A stretch of DNA of 64,000 nucleotides from Holophaga sp. (GTDB lineage: Bacteria; Acidobacteriota; Holophagae; Holophagales; Holophagaceae). The notes under the pieces are model-generated. The model worked only from the letters and a program-made list of their open reading frames with translations, did no database searches and was not told where the DNA came from. The stretch covers positions 1-64,000 of the forward strand of contig JADKBC010000013.1 of NCBI GenBank assembly GCA_016715205.1, written 5' to 3'. This document shows, piece by piece, positions 37,941 to 46,190 of this stretch (position 1 is its first letter; each line of letters opens with the position of its first letter). Position numbers and translations under genes: made by a program.

Positions 37941-40424
37941 TTACTTGGTGGAGAGGCTTACGTTATCGAGAACAAAGGAGGTCTGCAGGCTGCTATCCTC
38001 CGTGCCCTTGAAATAGACTCGGATCGTCTGCCCCTTGTAGGCGCTGACATCGAAGGTCTTCAACACGTAGCCCGCAGCTTTGTTCAGGTTGCTATAGGTG
38101 GCGAGGGTCTTGAGGGTCTTGCCGGCGGTGTTCTGCAGGGAGACCACGAGCTTGTCGTAGGCGGTGGAGGTGGTGGTTTCCGCCGTATCGATGTGCAGGT
38201 AGAAGCTCAGCGTCGCCGTGGTGATTGAGCTGGGAATGGTGACGCTCTGGTAGGCGTATTCCGTGGAGGTTTTTCCGTTGCCGCCGAGCCAAGCATTCTT
38301 GGTGCCCGCGTAGGCCGGCTGGGCGGTGAAGGTGCCAATGGCACCGGAGGTGGCAGTCCAATTGGTGGTGCCGTTCTCAAAGCCGCCGTTCAGGATCAGC
38401 TCAGAGCCGGGAGGTGGCGTGGAGGTGACGGTGACCGCTGCGGAAGCCGACTTGGTGGCATCGGCCACACTGGTGGCCTTCACCGTGTAGGTGCCGGTGG
38501 TGGCCGGGGCTGTGAAGAGGCCCGTGCTGCTCACGGTGCCGCCCGTGGCAGTCCAAGTCACCGACGTGTTGGTGTTGCCGGTCACGCTGGCCGTGAACTG
38601 GTAGGTGGCGCCTGTCTGCACGGACGCGGTGGTGGGGGTGATGGCCACCGCCACGGTCTGGGTGCCGGACCAGGCGGCTCCCACGTTGATGCCGTGGAAG
38701 GCGTTCCACACGGCTTGTTCCTCGGCGCCGCCAGCGCCGTAGAGATCCTTGGCGGCATTGATGCAAGCGGTGCGGGCGGCGGCATAGTTGCTGCTGGAGG
38801 TGAGGTAGACCGTGAGGGCCCGGTACCAGATGCGGGCGGCCTTGTCATTGCCGATGCCCGTCATGCCATCGGGTAGAAAATTGGGATTCGAAACGCCCGT
38901 GGAGCCCGTGACATTGATGGCGGTGGAAGTATCCCCAGAGGTGGTCGCGCCCTTGGCCAGGAAATACCACGCCCGGTTCATGGGACCGGAACTATAGTGG
39001 ACGTCCAGTTTTCCGAGGTTGGCATACCAGAAATTCGGTGAGGCGCCGTCCTTGTCAGGGCGATACATGTAGCGCAGGGCCTGACCCGCGTGGCCCCAGG
39101 AATTCTCGAACAGGTTGTAATTGGCGGTAATGGTGCCCGTGCCCGTATTGTCGGGAATCACGCTGCCCGCGCTATTGGCGCCCAAGGCGTAGAATTCCGC
39201 CGCCGTGCCCAGGATGTCGGAGTTGGATTCGTTGAGACCTCCCGATTCGCCACTGTAGGTGAGGTTGGCGGAGGTGGCGCAGACGCCATGGGTCATCTCG
39301 TGGCCGACCGTATCCAGGTCAGCTTCACCGTAGGAACCACTCGGAGGGGCGCCATCACCATAGGTCATGCAGAAGCAGCTATCTGACCAGAAGGCGTTGT
39401 CATAGTTGCTGCTGTAGTGCATGCGGCCGTAGGAAGCCTTGCCGGTGCCATCGATGCCATTGCGACCAAAGACGTTCTTGAACATGTCCCAGGTATTGGC
39501 CATGCCGTGGTGTTGGTCGACAGCCGCGGTCTGCCCGGTGGCTCCGGTGGTGGAGGTGGTTGTGCCGGATCCGTAGGCGTTGCCATCGCCCCAGGCGTTA
39601 TCGGCATCGCTGTAGATGGTGCCGTTTCCGGAGGTGGCGTGGTTCAGATTGGTGGTGACGTTGTTGCTGAACGTGCCGCCCGTGCCGCGGGTCATGTCCC
39701 GCAGTTCATAGGTCGTGCCCGTGTAGTTGGTGTTGAGATTCACCGTGCCGTACCACTGAGATTTCCCCGTGCCCACGGCCGCTGACGTGTGCAGGGTGGA
39801 CCATTTCTGGAGAATCGCCCCCGTATGGGCATCCACGATGAAATCGGTATGGGCGGTTTCCTCCGTGCCGTTCTCCAATTCGGTATGGACGTGGTAGGCC
39901 AGCCGGTAGCGCAGCACCTGGCGGGTCAAATCCTCCGCATCGATATCGAGCCGATTGGTTCGGCTGCGCCGAGCCACTTCGATCATCTGCGGGAAAACCA
40001 CCAGCTCGGTGCTCGGCGCATAGGCATAGGTGCCCACGGGGTTCAGGTGGGTGTGCACCAAGCCCAGGATTTCGCTGTCCGTGAGGGTTGGCTTGACGGA
40101 AAGGGAAATGTTGCGGCGCAGCTCCGTGGTCAGTGGCAGATCGTTGCCTTCAGCATCCACATGGGTGATCACTTCACCGCCCCATACGCGCACGCCCTGG
40201 AACAGTTGGTTCATGCGGGTGTGAGTCTGTCCCAGAAGGTCCACGTGGCCCAGGCGCACCGCGAAATCATGCTGACTGTCCAGTCCAAGGGATTGGCGCA
40301 GCCCCATCACCTTGGCTTTGGCGCCCTGCGTGAATTCCTTGGCGGCGATTCGTTCCTGAGCGGAAAGTGGGCCAGCCACCAGGGCAGCCGTGAGAAGGGT
40401 TAACGCGATGCGGCCACGGATCAT
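37941..40424 (-). CDS. Secreted M4 (thermolysin-type) metalloprotease with Ig-like and C-terminal binding domains
   Basis: 827 residues. A signal peptide is followed by an FTP/PepSY propeptide (about 25-205). The M4 catalytic domain has HEMTH (375-379) with the third zinc ligand Glu in GGLNESNSD (near 399). A bacterial Ig-like domain rich in Thr/Ala lies at about 590-675. The C-terminal 140 residues (from ELILNGGFENGTTNW) form a jelly-roll-like carbohydrate- or surface-binding module. The product is probably an exported protease that matures by propeptide removal. The strong terminator at 37894-37923 follows the stop. Confidence 0.92.
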   Translation of the reverse strand: MIRGRIALTLLTAALVAGPLSAQERIAAKEFTQGAKAKVMGLRQSLGLDSQHDFAVRLGHVDLLGQTHTRMNQLFQGVRVWGGEVITHVDAEGNDLPLTTELRRNISLSVKPTLTDSEILGLVHTHLNPVGTYAYAPSTELVVFPQMIEVARRSRTNRLDIDAEDLTRQVLRYRLAYHVHTELENGTEETAHTDFIVDAHTGAILQKWSTLHTSAAVGTGKSQWYGTVNLNTNYTGTTYELRDMTRGTGGTFSNNVTTNLNHATSGNGTIYSDADNAWGDGNAYGSGTTTSTTGATGQTAAVDQHHGMANTWDMFKNVFGRNGIDGTGKASYGRMHYSSNYDNAFWSDSCFCMTYGDGAPPSGSYGEADLDTVGHEMTHGVCATSANLTYSGESGGLNESNSDILGTAAEFYALGANSAGSVIPDNTGTGTITANYNLFENSWGHAGQALRYMYRPDKDGASPNFWYANLGKLDVHYSSGPMNRAWYFLAKGATTSGDTSTAINVTGSTGVSNPNFLPDGMTGIGNDKAARIWYRALTVYLTSSSNYAAARTACINAAKDLYGAGGAEEQAVWNAFHGINVGAAWSGTQTVAVAITPTTASVQTGATYQFTASVTGNTNTSVTWTATGGTVSSTGLFTAPATTGTYTVKATSVADATKSASAAVTVTSTPPPGSELILNGGFENGTTNWTATSGAIGTFTAQPAYAGTKNAWLGGNGKTSTEYAYQSVTIPSSITTATLSFYLHIDTAETTTSTAYDKLVVSLQNTAGKTLKTLATYSNLNKAAGYVLKTFDVSAYKGQTIRVYFKGTEDSSLQTSFVLDNVSLSTK

Positions 40425-40737
40425 GGCAGGCTCCCAAACACGAGGAATTAGAGAAGGAGCTCGGCACCTTCCTCCGGTGACGAGCCCTGGACACGACTGA
40501 ATTGAAAGAGCTGGTTGATGGGAGCTAGCATCCCTCCGTTGGCAGGCAAGGTGGTGTTAAGTGTTGTTAATTTTACTGGACGCTACCTTTCTTTAAGTCG
40601 CAGTGTCCATGGCCCACCAAGATAAAAAAACCTGCCATCGGTAGAGCCCGATGGATTTTGGTGGAGACGATGCAGGTGTCCACAATTGGCCTTGTTATGC
40701 CTGCCTTGCCAATTCAATCTGAAAGCTGGAGTGCTAC
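40425..40737. other. Intergenic region, AT-richer, between divergent genes
   Basis: About 313 bases without a gene. It is the shared upstream region of the M4 protease (minus) and the LolA-like gene (plus). It has runs such as GTTAATTTTACTGG and the hairpin described separately. No clear -35/-10 pair, riboswitch or repeat family was recognised. Base composition is less GC-rich than its surroundings, as in the gene to its right. Confidence 0.5.
40624..40654 (-). terminator. Terminator-like hairpin on the minus strand
   Basis: CCATCGG (40635-40641) pairs with CCGATGG (40648-40654); on the minus strand it is followed by CAGG and seven T. No minus-strand gene ends just upstream of it, so it could stop antisense transcription from ispF through the LolA-like gene, or be a relic. 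Confidence 0.5.
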
Positions 40738-41466
40738 ATGACGCTTAGATTGGTACTTGGCTGCCTGTTGATCCAGCTTTGCGCAGTTCCCCTCCTGGCG
40801 CAGAGTTCCAACATTGAAATCATCATGAACAGGCATTTCAAGGCTCGAGGCGGAATTGAAAAACTGAAGACAGTGAATTCCATTCGCATGACTGGTGTAA
40901 GAGTTCTTTCGCCTTCTCCCTTGGAACTTCCGATTATTTTGGAACTTCAGCGGCCCAATAAAATGCGTGAAGAATTGACCGTTCAAGGCATGTTGCAGAT
41001 CACCAATTTTGATGGCAAAGACGGTTGGATCAAGACCTCCTGGGCCGCCAACAAAGAGGCTGAACCTCTATCGCCGGAGGAGCTCAAAGGGCTTTCTGAG
41101 AGTGAATTCGACAGCCCCTACCAGGATTGGCAAGCCAAGGGTTGGGTCGCAGAATACCTCGGCAGGAACGTCGTGGATGGTCGAAAAGTGCACCAAATCA
41201 GATTTGCTGTAACAAACACAAGAACAATCATCGCCAGTTTTGACGAGACTACTTTTCAAGAAGTCCAGAGGGAACAAATCCTGCGTAGCCTGGGCAACGA
41301 AATTAAATTCCGCAGCATATTCGACGACTACAAAATGGTGCAAGGTATTAGCTTTCCCTTTTACATCGACCACCGAGCCATGTACCGGGGAAGGAACATC
41401 CGACTCATTCTTTCTAAGGTCGATGTGAACCCCGAGCTGAATGAAACGCGCTTCACCAAACCATAA
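40738..41466 (+). CDS. Exported LolA-like protein
   Basis: 242 residues with a signal peptide (MTLRLVLGCLLIQLCAVPLLA). The mature part has the LolA/outer-membrane-lipoprotein-sorting pattern: an N-terminal helix with HFKARGGIEKLKTVNSIRMTG, then beta strands and a short DGKDGWIK turn. The family binds lipid-like ligands in the periplasm; its exact partner is unknown. Codon use is visibly less GC-biased than in neighbouring genes, which suggests later acquisition. It lies alone between divergent and convergent neighbours. Confidence 0.72.
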   Translation: MTLRLVLGCLLIQLCAVPLLAQSSNIEIIMNRHFKARGGIEKLKTVNSIRMTGVRVLSPSPLELPIILELQRPNKMREELTVQGMLQITNFDGKDGWIKTSWAANKEAEPLSPEELKGLSESEFDSPYQDWQAKGWVAEYLGRNVVDGRKVHQIRFAVTNTRTIIASFDETTFQEVQREQILRSLGNEIKFRSIFDDYKMVQGISFPFYIDHRAMYRGRNIRLILSKVDVNPELNETRFTKP

Positions 41467-41502
41467 GGTTTCCTGATTTCCGCAAGTGGGTGGTGGCGGT
41501 TC

Positions 41503-41988
41503 TCAGTCCCGCTCGAGCAGCACGACCGCTTGGGCGGCCAGGCCTTCCCCCCGTCCCGTGAAGCCAAGTTTTTCCGTGGTCGTGGCCTTGATGTTCAGGG
41601 CCTCCAAGGCCACGCCTAGCAGCGGTGCAATGCGTGCTCGCATGGCTTCGCGATGGGGGCCGATCTTGGGTCGCTCGCCGATGAGCAGGACGTCGGCGTT
41701 GCCCACCCGCCAGCCCTGCCCGCGCAGGTTCGCCATCACTTGCTCCAGCAACAGGCAGGAATCTGCACCCCGGTAAGCCATGTCCGTGTCGGGAAAATGC
41801 TGGCCGATATCCCCCATGCCCGCGGCACCCAGCAGGGCATCCATCAGGGCATGGACCATCACATCTGCGTCGCTATGGCCCACCAGGCCGCGATCGTGGG
41901 GAATGGCCAGGCCCATCAGGGTCAAGGGCCGGCCATTTTCGGGTGTGGCGAAGCGATGAACATCGAAGCCTTGGCCCACCCGGATCAT
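41503..41988 (-). CDS. ispF: 2-C-methyl-D-erythritol 2,4-cyclodiphosphate synthase
   Basis: Forms the cyclic diphosphate in the MEP pathway. The 161 residues include the zinc-site motifs GFDVHRF and GHSDADVMVHALMDALLGAAG, and DIGQHFPDTD and ATTTEKLGFTGRGEG. Length is standard. The start overlaps the stop of the histidine kinase gene by four bases, so ispF follows it in the same transcript. ispD is 25 kb away. Confidence 0.96.
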   Translation of the reverse strand: MIRVGQGFDVHRFATPENGRPLTLMGLAIPHDRGLVGHSDADVMVHALMDALLGAAGMGDIGQHFPDTDMAYRGADSCLLLEQVMANLRGQGWRVGNADVLLIGERPKIGPHREAMRARIAPLLGVALEALNIKATTTEKLGFTGRGEGLAAQAVVLLERD

Positions 41989-43505
41989 TCGATATCCGGG
42001 TTCAAAATGCGCACGCGATCGGTGGTGTCTTCCTTGGAGATGCGTGTGTCATTGTCGGGGATCCAGATGTTCACCGAGGTGCCCTCGTCCTCCTCGCTGA
42101 GCACTTCCAGGGAGCCACCATGTTCCTCGATGATCTTTTTCACCGTGGCCATGCCTAGGCCCGTGCCCTTGACTTTCCCATGGCTGAAAAAGGGTTCGAA
42201 AATCCGTTTTTGGATTTTGCGGGGAATGCCTTTGCCGTTGTCTTGAACGGAGATTTGCATATCGCCCTTGCCGGGGCACCAGCGGATGACCACTTCGCCA
42301 TCCTCGCGGCCGTTAAGGGCATCGAGGCTGTTGGCCAGGAGATTCTCGACCACCCGGGCAAAGCGGAAGGGATCCAGGTTGGCCTTGCAGACCGGGCCTT
42401 CGCAGCGAATGGTGGCGCCCAGTTCCCCGGCCCGTGCGCGGTGGGGTTCCAGGAGGTCGCCGATGTATTCGTGCAGATCAACTTCTTCGCGTTTGGGCTC
42501 CCGCACTTTGGAATAGTCCAGCACGTCGCCGCTAAGCGCTGAAAGCCGATCCACAGCGCCCAGGATCTGGGTCAAGTGATGGTGGGTTTTCTCATCCTGG
42601 GTAAGGGTTTGCATCATCTGGGCGTGGCCCGCCACCACGAACAAGGCATTCTTGAAATCGTGGACGATGGAACTGGCCACTTGGCCGACGGTCGCCAACA
42701 CCTGGTTGCGCAGGTTGTCCTCGGAGAGCCGGGTGCGCTCAATGGCGATGGCGCAAAGGGAGACGATGGCTTCGAAGGTGGCGCGGTCCACGGGTTCGGT
42801 GACAATGCGGCGGCTATCCAGGTAGGCCACCCCGATGCAGTTGCCCTGCACCATCAAGGGCAGGCAGAGGATGGTCTTGAGCTGCAGATCCATGATGGAT
42901 TGCTGGGCCATCAGCTTTTCGTCCGAAGCCACGTTGTGGATCCAGATGGGTTCACCCTTTTCGAACACCCGGCGAACACTGGACATGGACAGATGGATGT
43001 CCCTTTCCAACTGGGGGCTCAAGTTGCGCGCCACCTTGACGACCAGATCGCCCGATTCCGGCAGCATGATGAAGCCCCGGTCCGTGTTGGAGAGGCTCAG
43101 CAGGCGTTCCAGGGTCTGCTCCAGCAGGTCATCCAGTTCCACTTGGCCTGTGAGCAGGTGGGCGGTCTGGAGGATGGCCTGTAGGTTCACTTCCGGGGCC
43201 AGGGCCGCCTCGGCGCGCAAGGTGAGGTAATAGGCCCCATCGGCCAGCCGCACGGTGGCACCCGGCTCCCACTTGATGCGCGTGAGGCGGGCATCCCGGA
43301 AATAGCTGCCATGGGAGCTACCCAGATCCTCGGCCCACCATTCGCCATCGATCTCTTCGATCCGCAGATGGTTGCGGCTGACCATGCTATCGGAGAGCAC
43401 GATGTCGCATTGGTTCTGGCGGCCCAGGGTCACGGTGCGGTTGATGGGAATGGACCTTTCAAAACCGTGCCGGTCCCGGATGGAAATGGAAAATCGTTCA
43501 GCCAT
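41985..43505 (-). CDS. FHA-GAF sensor histidine kinase
   Basis: 506 residues, no transmembrane helix. An FHA domain (about 20-90; GRQNQCDIVLSD, VSRNHL) that would bind phospho-threonine is followed by a GAF domain (about 125-270). A HisKA helix carries the phospho-acceptor His in SSIVHDFKNALF (near 281), and the HATPase domain has NSLDAL and GKGIPRKIQKRIFEPFF. It is a soluble two-component kinase that may respond to a Ser/Thr kinase through the FHA domain. AGGAG lies seven bases before ATG. No response regulator gene is adjacent; ispF is translationally coupled downstream. Confidence 0.9.
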   Translation of the reverse strand: MAERFSISIRDRHGFERSIPINRTVTLGRQNQCDIVLSDSMVSRNHLRIEEIDGEWWAEDLGSSHGSYFRDARLTRIKWEPGATVRLADGAYYLTLRAEAALAPEVNLQAILQTAHLLTGQVELDDLLEQTLERLLSLSNTDRGFIMLPESGDLVVKVARNLSPQLERDIHLSMSSVRRVFEKGEPIWIHNVASDEKLMAQQSIMDLQLKTILCLPLMVQGNCIGVAYLDSRRIVTEPVDRATFEAIVSLCAIAIERTRLSEDNLRNQVLATVGQVASSIVHDFKNALFVVAGHAQMMQTLTQDEKTHHHLTQILGAVDRLSALSGDVLDYSKVREPKREEVDLHEYIGDLLEPHRARAGELGATIRCEGPVCKANLDPFRFARVVENLLANSLDALNGREDGEVVIRWCPGKGDMQISVQDNGKGIPRKIQKRIFEPFFSHGKVKGTGLGMATVKKIIEEHGGSLEVLSEEDEGTSVNIWIPDNDTRISKEDTTDRVRILNPDIE

Positions 43506-43638
43506 GGACAGGCTCCTGGTTGCGCGCGAAGACCCGGTGTCGAGCTGAGGGGTTGGTCATGGGATTCCCGATCTGTCTATCAAGGTAGCTGCTCCAGGGC
43601 TGGACACAAGCCCGTCCTCCATGCGGGAATGGAACCAC

Positions 43639-44658
43639 ATGGAATTTCATCGCAACCCCGACCTGGACCCCGCCGAGCGGGAAGAGCCCTTTGAATACTC
43701 CCTGCGACCGCAGCGATTGACGGAGTACATCGGCCAGGAAAAGGTGAAGGCCCGCCTGGAGATTGCGCTGAAGGCCGCCCTGAAACGCGGCGAAGTGCTG
43801 GATCACGTGCTGTTGTTTGGCCCCCCAGGCCTGGGCAAAACCACCCTGGCACACGTGTTGGCCAACGAAATGGGGGCTCCCTGCAAGGTGATCCAGGCGC
43901 CCGCCCTGGAGAAAAAGGGCGATCTCGCCGCAATCTTGACCAACCTCGAAGAAAACGAATTCCTGTTCATCGACGAAATCCACCGTCTGCCCCCCGCCAT
44001 CGAAGAAATGCTCTATGCGGCCATGGAGGATCGCAAGCTCGATATCCTCATCGGCCAGGGCCCCAGTGCGCAGACCCTGAAAGTGGATCTCCGCCCCTTT
44101 ACCCTGGTGGGCGCCACCACCCGCGCGGGCCTCATTTCCAAGCCGCTCCACGACCGCTTCGGCATGGTGCATCGGCTGGAGTATTACACCCGGGCCGAAC
44201 TGGGCATCATCGCCACCCGCAGTTCCCATGTGCTGGGTGTGGAAATGGTGCCAGAGGGTGCCGAAGCCATTGCCCGCCGCAGCCGGGGCACCCCACGCAT
44301 CGTGAACCGCCTGTTGCGCCGTTGCCGCGACTACGCCGAAGTCAAAGGGCAGGGCGTCATCACTACGGAAATCGCCGAGGCCTGTTTGCACCTGCACGAG
44401 GTGGATGATCTTGGCCTGGATGGGCTGGACCGGGCCTACCTGGAGACCCTGTGCGTGAAGTTCAAGGGTGGTCCCGTGGGTGTGCGCAGCCTGGCTGCAG
44501 CCCTTGGCGAAGTGGAGGGCGACGCACTCGAAGATCTGGTGGAACCCTACCTCATGCAGATCGGTTTTCTGGATCGCACCCCCCAAGGGCGCCGGGCCAC
44601 CGAGGCGGCCTACGATTACCTGGGGGTAAAGCCCAGTTCGGGGCCGCTCTTTTCCTGA
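43639..44658 (+). CDS. ruvB: Holliday junction branch migration helicase RuvB
   Basis: The AAA+ motor of the RuvABC complex. About 339 residues; Walker A GPPGLGKTT (near 63), Walker B LFIDEIHRLPP, sensor segment GATTRAGLISKPLHDRFG and the C-terminal winged helix (DRTPQGRRATEAAY). ATG 43639 is preceded by GGAA; an upstream ATG at 43621 adds six residues without a ribosome binding site. ruvA and ruvC are not in the window. Confidence 0.96.
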   Translation: MEFHRNPDLDPAEREEPFEYSLRPQRLTEYIGQEKVKARLEIALKAALKRGEVLDHVLLFGPPGLGKTTLAHVLANEMGAPCKVIQAPALEKKGDLAAILTNLEENEFLFIDEIHRLPPAIEEMLYAAMEDRKLDILIGQGPSAQTLKVDLRPFTLVGATTRAGLISKPLHDRFGMVHRLEYYTRAELGIIATRSSHVLGVEMVPEGAEAIARRSRGTPRIVNRLLRRCRDYAEVKGQGVITTEIAEACLHLHEVDDLGLDGLDRAYLETLCVKFKGGPVGVRSLAAALGEVEGDALEDLVEPYLMQIGFLDRTPQGRRATEAAYDYLGVKPSSGPLFS

Positions 44659-44664
44659 GCTTCC

Positions 44665-44746
44665 GTCTGGAGACTGGAGTCCGGAGGGAATAGAAGCGCG
44701 TTCCGCGCCACCCATTTCTCCAGACTCCGGACTCCAGACTCCAGAC
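44665..44746. repeat. Inverted repeat built from ACTCCRG-type heptamers
   Basis: The left arm (44665-44686) and right arm (44725-44746) are reverse complements with one mismatch in 22 bases, separated by 38 bases. Both arms consist of tandem heptamers close to ACTCCAG/ACTCCGG. It lies between the convergent ruvB and transporter genes and could form a long hairpin that acts as a terminator, though it lacks a T-tract. Confidence 0.75.
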
Positions 44747-44753
44747 TTTCAAA

Positions 44754-46094
44754 TCAGTGCGCGCCAGACCCTGCCTTGGCGTTCCACACGCGGGTCATGA
44801 TGTAGGCACCGATGAAGCTGAAGGGGATGATGCAGCCCACCCAGACCCAGGCGTGGGTGGGGGTGTGCCCGTGGGTGGCGATGCCATCCCAACCATAGGT
44901 CTTCAGTACCCATCCGAGGCCAAAGCCCGTAAGGCCGCTGCCGATGTACTGGACCCCATCCAAGGCGCCGGTCACGGTGGCCGCAGCCTTGCGACCGCCA
45001 AAGTCCATGCTGGCGGTACCGCTAAGCATGCCGTGAACGCCAAAGATGAACATGGCGGTGAGCCCCAGCAGGATGACCGCCCAAACCTGGCCGCCATGGG
45101 TGCCGCGACCAAAGGCGAAGCCGAGCAGGGTCAGCATCACCACCTGCGCCAGATAGAACAGGAAGGCCACCGGCGGGCGTCGGGACTGGAAGAGCTTGTC
45201 GCTCATCCAGCCGCAGAGAATGCCGCCCACGATGCCGCCCACCATGAAGGCGATGCCCGTGGACCAAAACAGGTAGGCCTTTTTGGATAGGTTGTAGACC
45301 TCGCCAAGGTATTCGGTGAAATACAGCATCACCCCTTGCCGCACAAAGCCCGTGCAGAATTCCGCAAAAATCAAGGCCACCACTACGGGATTGTGGAACA
45401 CCTTCTTGATCAGATCTCGGAGGGGCAGGGGCTCATCCTCGGCGTGGTGGGCGTTGCTGCCATCGCCTGTGTCAAAATCAGGCAGCCCGGCGTGGCTGGG
45501 GCGGTTGCGCACCAGCAGGTAGTCCACGAGGCACATGAACGCCATGGCTCCGGCAGGAATAATCCAGATCATGGTCCAGTGGTACCGGGACAGAATCCAG
45601 GCCCCGATGGTGGTGGCCAGGAAATAGCCGCTGGAAATCATGATCCCAAAGATGCCACCAAAGACGCCCCGTTCTCGGACATGGAACCAGGTGCTGTTCA
45701 CCTTGACCACGCTCAGCGCGCCAAAGCTCTGGAAATACATGTTGGCACTCCAGAGCAGGCTCATGACGATCAACAGATGGGTGGTTCGGCCATCGAGGAA
45801 CATCAAACCGATGATCAGGTTCATCAAGGCCCCACCCGCGGCGCCCATGAGAATGGCCTTCCGGCCGCCAAAGCGGTCCGCCAGGGGGCCGTTCAGCGCC
45901 ACCGCGAGACCGTAGGTCCAGAAACCGGCGGTGGCGATGATGCCCATCTCCGCTTTGTCCAGGTGGTACCACGTGCCGATATCGTTTTTCACGACATTGA
46001 AGTTGTAGCGGCCCATGTACAGGGTCGCGTAGGTCAATCCAAGCGGAAACCAATTCAGGAATCGGCGAAATCGAAAGGCAGGGCTATGGTCCAC
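44754..46094 (-). CDS. MFS transporter of the organophosphate:phosphate antiporter (GlpT/UhpT) type
   Basis: About 446 residues with 12 predicted transmembrane helices. The family N-terminal motif YMGRYNFNVVKNDIG, the central loop with polar His/Glu residues, and the C-terminal signature SGTASMDFGGRKAAATVTGALDG point to the OPA family, which exchanges sugar phosphates or glycerol-3-phosphate for phosphate. The substrate is uncertain. GTG 46094 is preceded by GGAG at five bases and gives the expected N-terminus; an in-frame upstream GTG at 46148 is less likely. Confidence 0.87.
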   Translation of the reverse strand: MDHSPAFRFRRFLNWFPLGLTYATLYMGRYNFNVVKNDIGTWYHLDKAEMGIIATAGFWTYGLAVALNGPLADRFGGRKAILMGAAGGALMNLIIGLMFLDGRTTHLLIVMSLLWSANMYFQSFGALSVVKVNSTWFHVRERGVFGGIFGIMISSGYFLATTIGAWILSRYHWTMIWIIPAGAMAFMCLVDYLLVRNRPSHAGLPDFDTGDGSNAHHAEDEPLPLRDLIKKVFHNPVVVALIFAEFCTGFVRQGVMLYFTEYLGEVYNLSKKAYLFWSTGIAFMVGGIVGGILCGWMSDKLFQSRRPPVAFLFYLAQVVMLTLLGFAFGRGTHGGQVWAVILLGLTAMFIFGVHGMLSGTASMDFGGRKAAATVTGALDGVQYIGSGLTGFGLGWVLKTYGWDGIATHGHTPTHAWVWVGCIIPFSFIGAYIMTRVWNAKAGSGAH

Positions 46095-46190
46095 GGCGGC
46101 TCCAAAGGGCGCAGTCGTGTACCAGCCTAGTTCATGGGCAGGTGACACTCCAGCAACGAGCGTGTGACAGAGACAAGGGTGTGATGTACC

